The translations under genes and the position numbers were made by a program. From Puniceicoccales bacterium (GTDB taxonomy: Bacteria; Verrucomicrobiota; Verrucomicrobiia; Opitutales; UBA9783), in contig JAIRKR010000039.1 in NCBI GenBank assembly GCA_031260015.1, positions 1 through 5,891 of the forward strand: a DNA stretch of 5,891 nt, given 5' to 3'. Numbering within the stretch: position 1 is the stretch's first letter; each line of letters starts with the position of its first letter. Below, in pieces: positions 1 through 5,712 of the stretch. Below the pieces are notes generated by a model that saw nothing but the letters and a program-made list of their open reading frames with translations, was not told the DNA's origin and searched no databases.

Positions 1-1738
1 CTAAGCCCAAAAGGTGCAGGCCCGTTTCCAGGGTTGACAACGTAGCACCGCAGAGCAGTAGACGTATCTGCCGCAAGCAAGTATCTTCAACGGCCACTCT
101 ATCCGCATTGTAAAAGGCCGAAAAAGTGCCCGCTAAATCAAACAAATAGTGGCATAGCCAATGCGGCTTTAGTTCTTTGAGTGCCAAATTTAAGGCGGAA
201 GGAAATGCAATCAATTTTTTGGCCAGTGCACGTTCCGTTGCCGTCGAAAGCGCTTGAACGTTATCCAGTGCGGAAAAATCTAAATCGTATACCGTCAGAT
301 TCAATTTGCGAAAAATAGCGTAAATGCGTGCTATGGCGTACAATAGATAGGGGGCCGTATTGCCATCGAAATTGATCATTTTATCCCACTCAAAACGGTA
401 ATTCCCGGTGCGTTCCTGCAAAAGATCCGCGTATTTGATGGCACCTAAGCCAACCACTTCCGCCACCTTACGCTTTTCAGCTTCCGATAATTCCGAACTT
501 TTTGCCCGAATTAAATCATGGGCACGTTTAACCGCTTCGTCCAGTAAAGCTTGCAATTGAATGGGCTTACCTTCGCGCGTTTTAATGGCTTTGCCTCGTG
601 CATCCAAAATGGTTCCAAAGTGGACGTGATACAAGTTGGGTAATGTGTAGTTGGCCGCCTGAAACCATTTTCTTACCGTTAAAAATAGTTGTTCAAAGTG
701 GTCGCATTGTCGACAATCCGTCACGTAAATGATGTCGTCCGCATGGAATTCTTTGACACGGTATTTGACGGTTGCCAAGTCCGTCGATGCGTAATTGGAA
801 GCCCCATCCGATTTGCGCACCAAAAAGGCTTGTTTGCAGAAACGTGGATGTTCTGCGTGAAATACCACCAGAGCTCCCTGATCCACCACTGCCAAGTCAT
901 ATTTTTGCAACTCATCGTACACGTCATCCACTTTATCCCGGTAAAACGATTCTCCCAAAACGTAGTCGAACGTGACATTCATGCGTTGGTAGATGCGATC
1001 GAAACTTTGATAGGATAGCCGGTTAATGCGCTCCCAAAGCATCATATTTTCTGCGTCTCCTTGCTGTAGTTTGACGAGTTCCTGCCGGGCTCGATCAAGG
1101 GCGGTTGCCTCTTCCTTCGTTTTAGCCATACCCACTTGATATAAATGCTCTAACGCCTCTACGGTTTCCTCGGGACTCTCGCTAAATGCGTATTGGGATG
1201 CTTTGACTTGCATCAGTAAAATTCCAAATTGTGTGCCCCAATCACCGATGTGGTTGTCACGTATAACGCGCCCTCCTCCAAAACGAATGAGTCGTTGTAG
1301 AGCTTCACCTATAACCATGGAACGTAAGTGTCCCACGTGCATACGTTTGGCTGTATTCGGTGAAGAGTAATCGATGACGACGGTACGATTTGAAAAAATA
1401 GATTTGTAGGCCCCTTGGTAGGAAGAGGCCGTGTGAAATTTGCAAAGCCATTGTATCAACGCTGAGTCTTTCAATGAAAAATTCAAAAAGCCTGGTCCTG
1501 CCACAGAGACGGCAAATAAACGGTCGTGTGCGGCAAATAAATCCGTCAACCGCTGTGCCCATATGCGTGGATTTTCTTTTTTCTTGCCCAAATACGCCAA
1601 TAACCCATTGGCTTGAAAATCACCGAAACGTTCATCCGCCGGTCTAATTTCCGGATCGAACGTTGCGTCAAAGACGGGCAACGTTGATGCGATTTCCCCT
1701 ACACATTTTGTTAAATACGCCTCCCAAAAAAATTCCAT
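1..1738 (-). CDS. argS: Arginyl-tRNA synthetase (class I), 3' end cut by window edge
   Basis: Charges tRNA-Arg with arginine using ATP in the cytoplasm. The frame is open from the ATG at 1738 to the left edge with no stop: 579 residues are visible and end in LHLLGL. Since ArgS proteins usually end in LG[IL]-x-x-P-E-R-M, only a handful of residues should be missing. Visible parts in order: an N-terminal Arg-tRNA-synthetase additional domain (about 1-90, ending AGPGFLNF); SSPNTAKRMHVGHLRS at 125-140 with the HIGH motif as HVGH (134-137); NHIGDWGTQFG at 162-172; GKAIKTREGKPIQL at 382-395, the segment standing in for KMSKS; and the DALR anticodon-binding domain, starting around WDKMINFDGNTAPYLLYA (450-467). 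An in-frame TAA (1757-1759) lies just upstream, so this is the only ATG start. No Shine-Dalgarno is visible before it. Codon use resembles the neighbours. The subtype looks PVC/Verrucomicrobia-like from memory of family sequences. Confidence 0.97.
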   Translation of the reverse strand, partial: MEFFWEAYLTKCVGEIASTLPVFDATFDPEIRPADERFGDFQANGLLAYLGKKKENPRIWAQRLTDLFAAHDRLFAVSVAGPGFLNFSLKDSALIQWLCKFHTASSYQGAYKSIFSNRTVVIDYSSPNTAKRMHVGHLRSMVIGEALQRLIRFGGGRVIRDNHIGDWGTQFGILLMQVKASQYAFSESPEETVEALEHLYQVGMAKTKEEATALDRARQELVKLQQGDAENMMLWERINRLSYQSFDRIYQRMNVTFDYVLGESFYRDKVDDVYDELQKYDLAVVDQGALVVFHAEHPRFCKQAFLVRKSDGASNYASTDLATVKYRVKEFHADDIIYVTDCRQCDHFEQLFLTVRKWFQAANYTLPNLYHVHFGTILDARGKAIKTREGKPIQLQALLDEAVKRAHDLIRAKSSELSEAEKRKVAEVVGLGAIKYADLLQERTGNYRFEWDKMINFDGNTAPYLLYAIARIYAIFRKLNLTVYDLDFSALDNVQALSTATERALAKKLIAFPSALNLALKELKPHWLCHYLFDLAGTFSAFYNADRVAVEDTCLRQIRLLLCGATLSTLETGLHLLGL

Positions 1739-1762
1739 TTTGATAATACCAACGATTTATTT

Positions 1763-1957
1763 TTGCCCAAATGTCAACCGCGAAGTGAAATTCATGCGGC
1801 TAAGGAATGGGAGAAGTCTGTCGAATGTCGGATAAAATTTTTGGAATTTATTGTAAAAAAGCAAATGGTTGAATCATTGCAACACCGTATGCTCATTCTC
1901 TCAATACAAAATCAAGACCCCATAGAAGTATCCAAAGTAAATACGCAATTTACTTAA
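1763..1957 (+). CDS. Possible small hypothetical protein (64 aa), convergent with sctC
   Basis: Not recognised. A plus-strand frame starts at a TTG (1763) and encodes 64 residues, or 30 residues if the internal ATG at 1865 is used. The frame is also open upstream as far as a TAA at 1712-1714, so the true start is uncertain; no Shine-Dalgarno is visible. The product is charged and looks helical (AAKEWEKSVECRIKFLEFIV, residues 12-31, then VKKQMVESLQHRM), with no signal peptide and no membrane segment. In favour: it fills most of the only sizeable gap between argS and sctC, its composition looks protein-like, and its stop lies beside a hairpin that separates it from the converging sctC stop. Against: a weak start codon, a promoter that would have to lie inside argS, and short length. 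It could be a gene remnant or chance. Confidence 0.35.
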   Translation: MPKCQPRSEIHAAKEWEKSVECRIKFLEFIVKKQMVESLQHRMLILSIQNQDPIEVSKVNTQFT

Positions 1958-1986
1958 AATACCTTTGCAAGTGTTAAATGTATTTT
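1956..1986. terminator. AT-rich inverted repeat between convergent stops, possible bidirectional terminator
   Basis: AAAATAC (1956-1962) and GTATTTT (1980-1986) are perfect 7-bp complements around a 17-nt loop. The hairpin overlaps the stop of the small plus-strand frame by two bases and lies 8 nt beyond the sctC stop, where a shared terminator for convergent genes would be expected. The stem has only one G-C pair and no long T-tract follows on either strand, so termination is an inference from position. Confidence 0.3.
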
Positions 1987-1994
1987 CACCAAAT

Positions 1995-3971
1995 TTACGC
2001 GTCATCGGGTGCATCGTTCATGGAGGATATGAACGGTGTATCCACATCTTCATTGTCTCCTTCTTGTTTTGGAGAAAATCTTTCGCTAGGTTTAAAGAAT
2101 GAAGGCGGCGTTTCAAAAAAGTCCTCGTAGGCATTGGGTTGACCGGCAGACAATTGAATGATAGTGGGGGTAATTAAAAATAAACGTTCGCTTACTTGCT
2201 TATTTTTGTTCTTATGTTTAAATGCGTACCCTAAAATCGGAAGATCTTTTAACAGAGGAATGCCGGCTTCATCCTTTTTAAAGCTTTCGTTAAAATAGCC
2301 TCCCACTAAAACACTTTGGCCTTCGTATACGACAGCCTGTGTTAGAATGGAAGATGAATGTACGCTGGATTTATCTTTTTCGGCAGTACCCGGAACAACC
2401 GTTTCGTCTTTGATGTCTAACAACAATTGAATTTGATTACATCCATGGGTATCTCGAATGATATGCGGTGTAACTTTGAGGGTCGTGCTGCCCGTAACGG
2501 AATACATATCGGAAGATTTTTCGGAGGTTATGGGCAAATAGTAGGTTTGACTTTGATCCATAACGGCGGTGATGTTATCCATAGTAATTACGGAAGGCCG
2601 TGCCAATAATTTGGTTAGACTTGAACTCTCCAAACTCTGTATCGTTGTCAAAAATTCCCTACCATTAACAATCCCTTTAAGACTACCAGAAGAGTCTTTT
2701 ACCTCCTTCTTTAAAGGTTGAATTTGAATCTCATGGTTAGTTCCTTTTAATTGTAATACATTAGTTCCTAAACCTAACCCCATTGCCCGGTCTACATTGA
2801 CAATGGCAGCCTGAATTTCTATCAATTCTAATGGAACATCCAGTTTGGCAATTAAAGCCTCGTACAACGGCATGTTTTTCCTTAAATCTTTTACGATGAT
2901 CGCATTCTGACGTCCATCCGTCGTGATAATACCCCCTTGGGGAACAACCACATTTTTTTCAGCCTCTTCCTGCTCTGACGTTCCATTTTTATTGGATGTA
3001 TTATCTTTATCGTTCGATGGACTTAACAGTCCGCCAATGGCTTGGACTTTGTGGGCAACCTTTGTATCTATAGGTTTGTTGAACCCAGAGTCTTTACTTT
3101 TCTGATTGCTTCCCAAAATTTCCTGCAACAACGTGGCAACACCCGGTACCTGTGCACTTCCAATCGTTTTATCCAACGCCCATGCATGTTTTAATAAAAA
3201 AACATGTACATCTATTTCATCCGCCACATCTTGCTTATAAAAGCGCATATTTTTTGTTAAATCCTCCAAAATCTGCGTAAACTTTGGAGGACCACTGGTG
3301 ATGACGATTCCTCCCTCTTTAAAAGTTTTTAGACCGATACGTGAACTGTAGAATCCCAATTGATCTACAACGGAAATCAAGGCATCTACTTGATCCGGAT
3401 GTACCTGCAAGGTTTTTGTTTCACTTTCGGTCGTATCGTATACGTACAATACATTGCCGTCGTAAAACCACAGCAATCCGTACGACCTTGTAAGCTGATT
3501 CCAAATATCCACCGGATGGGAGTCTTTAAAGGAGCGGTGTACCGTTTTTTCACTGCCGAGCAGACGTTCGCTCAAAACCACGTTGACGTCTTGCATGTTG
3601 CAAAAATCTTTTAACATGGTAGGTAGTTTTTCTCCAAAAGCAAAGTGATATACGAGGGCACTGGGCCAGAATAAATGCTTTTTTGAATCTACATTGGAAG
3701 GCTCGGCTGGATTTATATCGGGAGCTTCTTCATGCTCCGATTGCGATATCGCAATTTTGGGCTTATTTTCTTCGGAGGGCTGTACGATTGAAATCGTAGG
3801 TTTACTTTTTTTATGCGACTGTGTGTAGGTAGGTGCCGTTACAAAAGTTGGCTTATTTTCTTTACTAATTTGCGAATCAGAGGGGAGGAATACGAAATTG
3901 CCTGCCCCCAAATAAGGCTTAGAGCCTATAAAAAAAACACCTAGGCAAAACCATTTTAAGCGCTTTAGCAT
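1995..3971 (-). CDS. sctC: Type III secretion system outer-membrane secretin (SctC/YscC family)
   Basis: Forms the multimeric outer-membrane ring through which a type III secretion needle passes. The protein has 658 residues. An N-terminal signal peptide (about 1-23, MLKRLKWFCLGVFFIG then SKPYLGA) is followed by a low-complexity Lys/Pro/Ser/Glu linker (about 30-100). The N0 domain is about 105-180 (YHFAFGEKLPTMLKDFC; LWFYDGNVLYVYD). N1 is about 185-245, and the N3 region (about 250-395) is interrupted by a hydrophilic loop at 289-340. The secretin beta-barrel core (about 430-605) includes LLARPSVITMDN (455-466) and the signature VLVGGYF (554-560), GIPLLKDLPILGYAF (570-584) and ERLFLITPTII (595-605). 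An acidic C-terminal tail (606-658) is in the place where a pilotin-binding segment would lie. The N0 domain and neighbouring chaperone favour a type III rather than a type II or pilus secretin. The ATG at 3971 lies 4 nt after the chaperone stop, with no Shine-Dalgarno, suggesting translational coupling. It is somewhat longer than YscC (about 600 residues) because of the linker. Confidence 0.95.
   Translation of the reverse strand: MLKRLKWFCLGVFFIGSKPYLGAGNFVFLPSDSQISKENKPTFVTAPTYTQSHKKSKPTISIVQPSEENKPKIAISQSEHEEAPDINPAEPSNVDSKKHLFWPSALVYHFAFGEKLPTMLKDFCNMQDVNVVLSERLLGSEKTVHRSFKDSHPVDIWNQLTRSYGLLWFYDGNVLYVYDTTESETKTLQVHPDQVDALISVVDQLGFYSSRIGLKTFKEGGIVITSGPPKFTQILEDLTKNMRFYKQDVADEIDVHVFLLKHAWALDKTIGSAQVPGVATLLQEILGSNQKSKDSGFNKPIDTKVAHKVQAIGGLLSPSNDKDNTSNKNGTSEQEEAEKNVVVPQGGIITTDGRQNAIIVKDLRKNMPLYEALIAKLDVPLELIEIQAAIVNVDRAMGLGLGTNVLQLKGTNHEIQIQPLKKEVKDSSGSLKGIVNGREFLTTIQSLESSSLTKLLARPSVITMDNITAVMDQSQTYYLPITSEKSSDMYSVTGSTTLKVTPHIIRDTHGCNQIQLLLDIKDETVVPGTAEKDKSSVHSSSILTQAVVYEGQSVLVGGYFNESFKKDEAGIPLLKDLPILGYAFKHKNKNKQVSERLFLITPTIIQLSAGQPNAYEDFFETPPSFFKPSERFSPKQEGDNEDVDTPFISSMNDAPDDA
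3735..3862 (-). repeat. Degenerate ENKP repeats coding the SctC N-terminal linker
   Basis: Within sctC, the linker after the signal peptide repeats a short theme: ENKPTF (residues 38-43), KSKPTI (55-60) and ENKPKI (68-73). At DNA level the 13-nt plus-strand string GGCTTATTTTCTT occurs exactly at 3760-3772 and 3850-3862, 90 nt (30 codons) apart and in the same frame. This fits an old in-frame duplication that has since diverged. The encoded segment is likely disordered and periplasmic. Confidence 0.5.
3740..3755. repeat. 16-bp perfect palindrome inside sctC
   Basis: ATTGCGATATCGCAAT is its own reverse complement. It lies in the ENKP-repeat region, coding for the KIAISQ part of the linker. A second small inverted repeat (GGAGC 3721-3725, GCTCC 3734-3738) adjoins it. 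The palindrome itself is certain. Any role as a binding site, or any effect on mRNA folding, is unknown, and it may be a coding coincidence. Confidence 0.5.
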
Positions 3972-3975
3972 CTAT

Positions 3976-4416
3976 TTAAGACAAGAAGCTTGGATGCATA
4001 GGACCGTTATCTTTGGGAACATTAGAGAAAAAATGATCCTCAATGATTTCCAAATTTACCAAAAAATCCTCCACAAAACTCCAGCCATTCCTCTCATTCA
4101 AATCGGATGGATTTAATAACTTTCTACAGTACAGTTGTTGCGTTTCACCCTCCATGCATAAAATTTCATCCATAACACGCATCGTCTTTAGATTAAAATC
4201 TAACATTTCCCTCAGTAGGGTACCATTTTGTTCTTCGTTGGACGAAGATAGCGGTTTCCCTATTTTAGCTTGAAGCACAAACTGTTTTTGTTTAGTATAT
4301 ACAGCAACTTCCCAATGCTCATCTACAATGAATTCATACTTCGCCTCTTCACTCGTTTTAGGCGCAGGCATTCTCAATTGTTTATAAATAAGTGTTACAA
4401 AATCGTGCAACGTCAT
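3976..4416 (-). CDS. CesT/Tir-type type III secretion chaperone
   Basis: Class I type III chaperones are small cytoplasmic dimers that bind the N-terminus of an effector or translocator and hold it secretion-competent. This 146-residue protein has the usual length and fold pattern: an N-terminal helix (about 3-16, LHDFVTLIYKQLRM), a beta-rich core (about 26-53, YEFIVDEHWEVAVYTKQK then FVLQAKIG), a helix LLREMLDFNLK (67-77), two more strands (about 82-97), and a C-terminal helix WSFVEDFLVNLEIIEDHFF (112-130) matching the family's final helix. The tail (131-146) is Pro/Ser-rich. The ATG at 4416 has a good Shine-Dalgarno (AGAAGGA, 4428-4422), which supports this start. It sits 4 nt upstream of sctC, so the two are very likely co-transcribed. 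The client is unknown; no effector gene adjoins that can be recognised. The family call rests on pattern, not on a search. Confidence 0.82.
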   Translation of the reverse strand: MTLHDFVTLIYKQLRMPAPKTSEEAKYEFIVDEHWEVAVYTKQKQFVLQAKIGKPLSSSNEEQNGTLLREMLDFNLKTMRVMDEILCMEGETQQLYCRKLLNPSDLNERNGWSFVEDFLVNLEIIEDHFFSNVPKDNGPMHPSFLS

Positions 4417-4421
4417 ACGTA

Positions 4422-4428
4422 TCCTTCT
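4422..4428 (-). promoter_or_regulatory. Ribosome binding site of the chaperone gene
   Basis: AGAAGGA on the minus strand, five bases before the ATG at 4416. It is the only clear Shine-Dalgarno in the window; argS, sctC and the two hypothetical genes on the right lack one. It fixes the chaperone start and marks the translational entry point of the chaperone-sctC pair. Confidence 0.7.
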
Positions 4429-4433
4429 CTGTT

Positions 4434-4462
4434 ATTATGAAAGTTTTTTACGGAAAAGTCTA
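4434..4462 (-). promoter_or_regulatory. Candidate sigma70-like promoter for chaperone-sctC
   Basis: On the minus strand TAGACT (4462-4457; four of six matches to TTGACA) is followed after 17 nt by CATAAT (4439-4434; five of six matches to TATAAT). Spacing is ideal. However, a start about 7 nt downstream would fall at roughly 4427, inside the Shine-Dalgarno, giving an almost leaderless transcript. This makes the call weak, and the real promoter may lie further upstream. Confidence 0.25.
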
Positions 4463-4822
4463 CGTTTTGTTTTCAAAAATTCCATTCGCTTTCCTTGATC
4501 CTGAAAAGCGTGAAGTCACTCATGATTTTGAATTGTAGGGGATAAACATTCAACCAAGAAAATAGGCCATGAGTATCAACCCATAGATGCGCAGGCAAAA
4601 TAGCGGTGGTTTCACATTAAGTTTAAATAGGATGTCTAGCCCTCTAAAGACAAGCGTATATGTTTGTATATTTTTTCGTACGTTTTGCTAATTAAAGGGA
4701 CGTAATAACGCTCTACAACTAGAAAGTCCCATGCAAACTAACCGTTTCGAACCCGGATTACTTCCTGCAATTAAAATGAAGTACTATATCGCAACAGATA
4801 CACGGCCAGACACAAAACAGTA

Positions 4823-5149
4823 TCATCTTACCCGCATCACCGCTTCCCAGTGACCCGGACGACCTAGCAAAATAACGGGATCTTCACCTGCAGTGGCCAA
4901 AGCTGCTCGAAAATCAGCTGTAATAATCAACTTCCCTGTAGGCAGATACCAGAGTTTCTCAAGTTCCTTCTGCAATAACGCTTGAGCACCCGGAGGCCAA
5001 AATCGTTCTGTGTTGGTTGTAGGGTCATTCTCTAGTTTAAACAAATCGGTCACTTGCGGACATGGATATCCTCTCAGCGGGTTCCAGGAAATAACGCATT
5101 GAACACAAATTAAAACAAGCAGCAGCACAAGCCGAGACGATATCTTCAT
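4823..5149 (-). CDS. Hypothetical secreted protein with signal peptide (108 aa)
   Basis: Not recognised. The N-terminus is a textbook Sec signal: KISSR (2-6), a hydrophobic core LVLLLVLICVQCVI (7-20), and likely cleavage near S21/W22, leaving a mature protein of about 87 residues. A lipobox is not convincing, because residue 17 before C18 is Gln. The mature part carries one cysteine (C30, YPCPQ), a Pro/Trp-rich patch (FWPPG, about 50-54), a helical stretch (ALLQKELEKLW), and ends abruptly with PVILLGRPGHWEAVMRVR. The closing GHWEAV superficially recalls the His segment of papain-like peptidases, but no catalytic Cys segment can be assigned, so no enzymatic call is made. The ATG at 5149 is 7 nt after the stop of the upstream 181-residue ORF with no Shine-Dalgarno, suggesting coupled translation from one operon. 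Likely periplasmic or exported. Confidence 0.72.
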   Translation of the reverse strand: MKISSRLVLLLVLICVQCVISWNPLRGYPCPQVTDLFKLENDPTTNTERFWPPGAQALLQKELEKLWYLPTGKLIITADFRAALATAGEDPVILLGRPGHWEAVMRVR

Positions 5150-5156
5150 GATAAAA

Positions 5157-5702
5157 CTAGTAACGTAAGGCCCGATCTGTTTCGTAACACAGTGCCTGGT
5201 ATTTATTCATTAGGCCTGCCTTTTCCAACGAATTATCAGTACGCCAGTTTTGATTATAAAAGCTTGAAGCTACTTTCCCTAAGGTAACTTTCAAACGTGT
5301 AATGGCTCTTTCATCACCACTTTTCCATATTAAACATGGAAATTCTCCGTTACTCAGAGCAAGTAAGTGCTTAAAGCAAAAGAGCGACAAGTCGGGGTCA
5401 GTTTCCATAAATCTCCAGCCTGCCTGGTACAATGCCCAGTACACATCATTTTCGCCGTGTGGATCGTAAACTTCTTTTGTACGGTATCCATCATCGTAAT
5501 AAGCTTTTTCGGTGCTTTCCGCGGGCGGACTTTGTCTTAGCCTCTTATTGTCTTCCCGAATTAGATGTACAATATAATACTCTGGACCAATCCATTCGTC
5601 AGCATCTAGTCTTTCTTGTAAGCACCATTCACCGGCCTCCTGATAGTCAGGACTGTCTTTTGCAATGCAATACTCCAATGCCGGTACGATGTCCTTAAAC
5701 AT
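5157..5702 (-). CDS. Hypothetical protein (181 aa), probably the body of a frameshifted secreted protein
   Basis: Not recognised. From the ATG at 5702 the frame gives 181 residues rich in acidic and aromatic residues, with five cysteines (12, 27, 109, 123, 172) and paired Tyr/Trp motifs (GPEYYIVHLI 39-48, AYYDDGY 67-73, DVYWALYQAGWRF 86-98). There are no membrane segments. Predicted structure is mostly helical in the second half. The ATG has no Shine-Dalgarno and begins 10 nt after the stop of an upstream frame that carries a signal peptide. Its own frame is open upstream, reading FLQTDRHQNEIQA before M1, so the ATG may be internal. Deleting one unit of the TGTC repeat at 5722-5736 fuses both frames without a stop. 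I read this as the mature domain of an exported protein whose signal is now out of frame, though a genuine separate downstream gene is possible. It is followed after 7 nt by the 108-residue secreted protein. Confidence 0.65.
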   Translation of the reverse strand: MFKDIVPALEYCIAKDSPDYQEAGEWCLQERLDADEWIGPEYYIVHLIREDNKRLRQSPPAESTEKAYYDDGYRTKEVYDPHGENDVYWALYQAGWRFMETDPDLSLFCFKHLLALSNGEFPCLIWKSGDERAITRLKVTLGKVASSFYNQNWRTDNSLEKAGLMNKYQALCYETDRALRY

Positions 5703-5712
5703 AGCTTGGATT

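Larger units (their letters stand above)
4417..4822. other. 406-nt intergenic region with no convincing gene
   Basis: AT-rich stretch between the chaperone start and the end of the 108-residue gene. It probably holds the 3' end of the right-hand unit and the promoter of the chaperone-sctC unit. Frames here are short: plus-strand 4437-4538 (33 residues, starting MKVFYGKVYVLF) and 4587-4691 (34 residues), and a 16-residue basic minus-strand frame ending about 18 nt before the chaperone start. None has a good ribosome site. A 5-bp inverted repeat GGGAC (4697-4701)/GTCCC (4726-4730) could form a weak hairpin downstream of the 108-residue gene, without a T-tract. No tRNA, rRNA, IS end or CRISPR repeat was seen. 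It may contain decayed gene remnants. Confidence 0.5.

Noticed and set aside
689..1018. 109-residue plus-strand frame and other frames inside argS
   Set aside because: They overlap conserved ArgS coding sequence on the other strand or in another frame and show no independent gene features.
1743..1777. Perfect TTGACA (1772-1777, minus strand) and TATTAT (1743-1748) upstream of argS, as an argS promoter
   Set aside because: Spacer is 23 nt rather than 16-18, and the -10 lies only 4 nt before the ATG, so a transcript would start inside the gene.
4437..4538. 33-residue plus-strand frame starting MKVFYGKVYVLF
   Set aside because: Composition is protein-like, but there is no ribosome site, it is very short, and it lies where the promoter of the divergent chaperone gene should be; at most a remnant.
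4697..4730. GGGAC/GTCCC inverted repeat as terminator of the 108-aa gene
   Set aside because: Only a 5-bp stem with a 24-nt loop, no T-tract, and it lies about 90 nt beyond the stop.
4741..4770. tRNA-like T-arm string TTTCGAACCC, possible tRNA gene or att site
   Set aside because: The flanking five bases do not pair as a T-stem, and no anticodon arm, D-arm or acceptor stem can be assembled around it.
5082..5149. Lipoprotein signal in the 108-aa protein (C18)
   Set aside because: The residue before the cysteine is Gln, not Gly/Ala/Ser, so the lipobox is not met; an ordinary Sec signal explains the segment better.
5432..5698. 88-residue plus-strand frame opposite the 181-aa ORF
   Set aside because: Antisense shadow: low-quality composition, no ribosome site, no neighbouring plus-strand genes.
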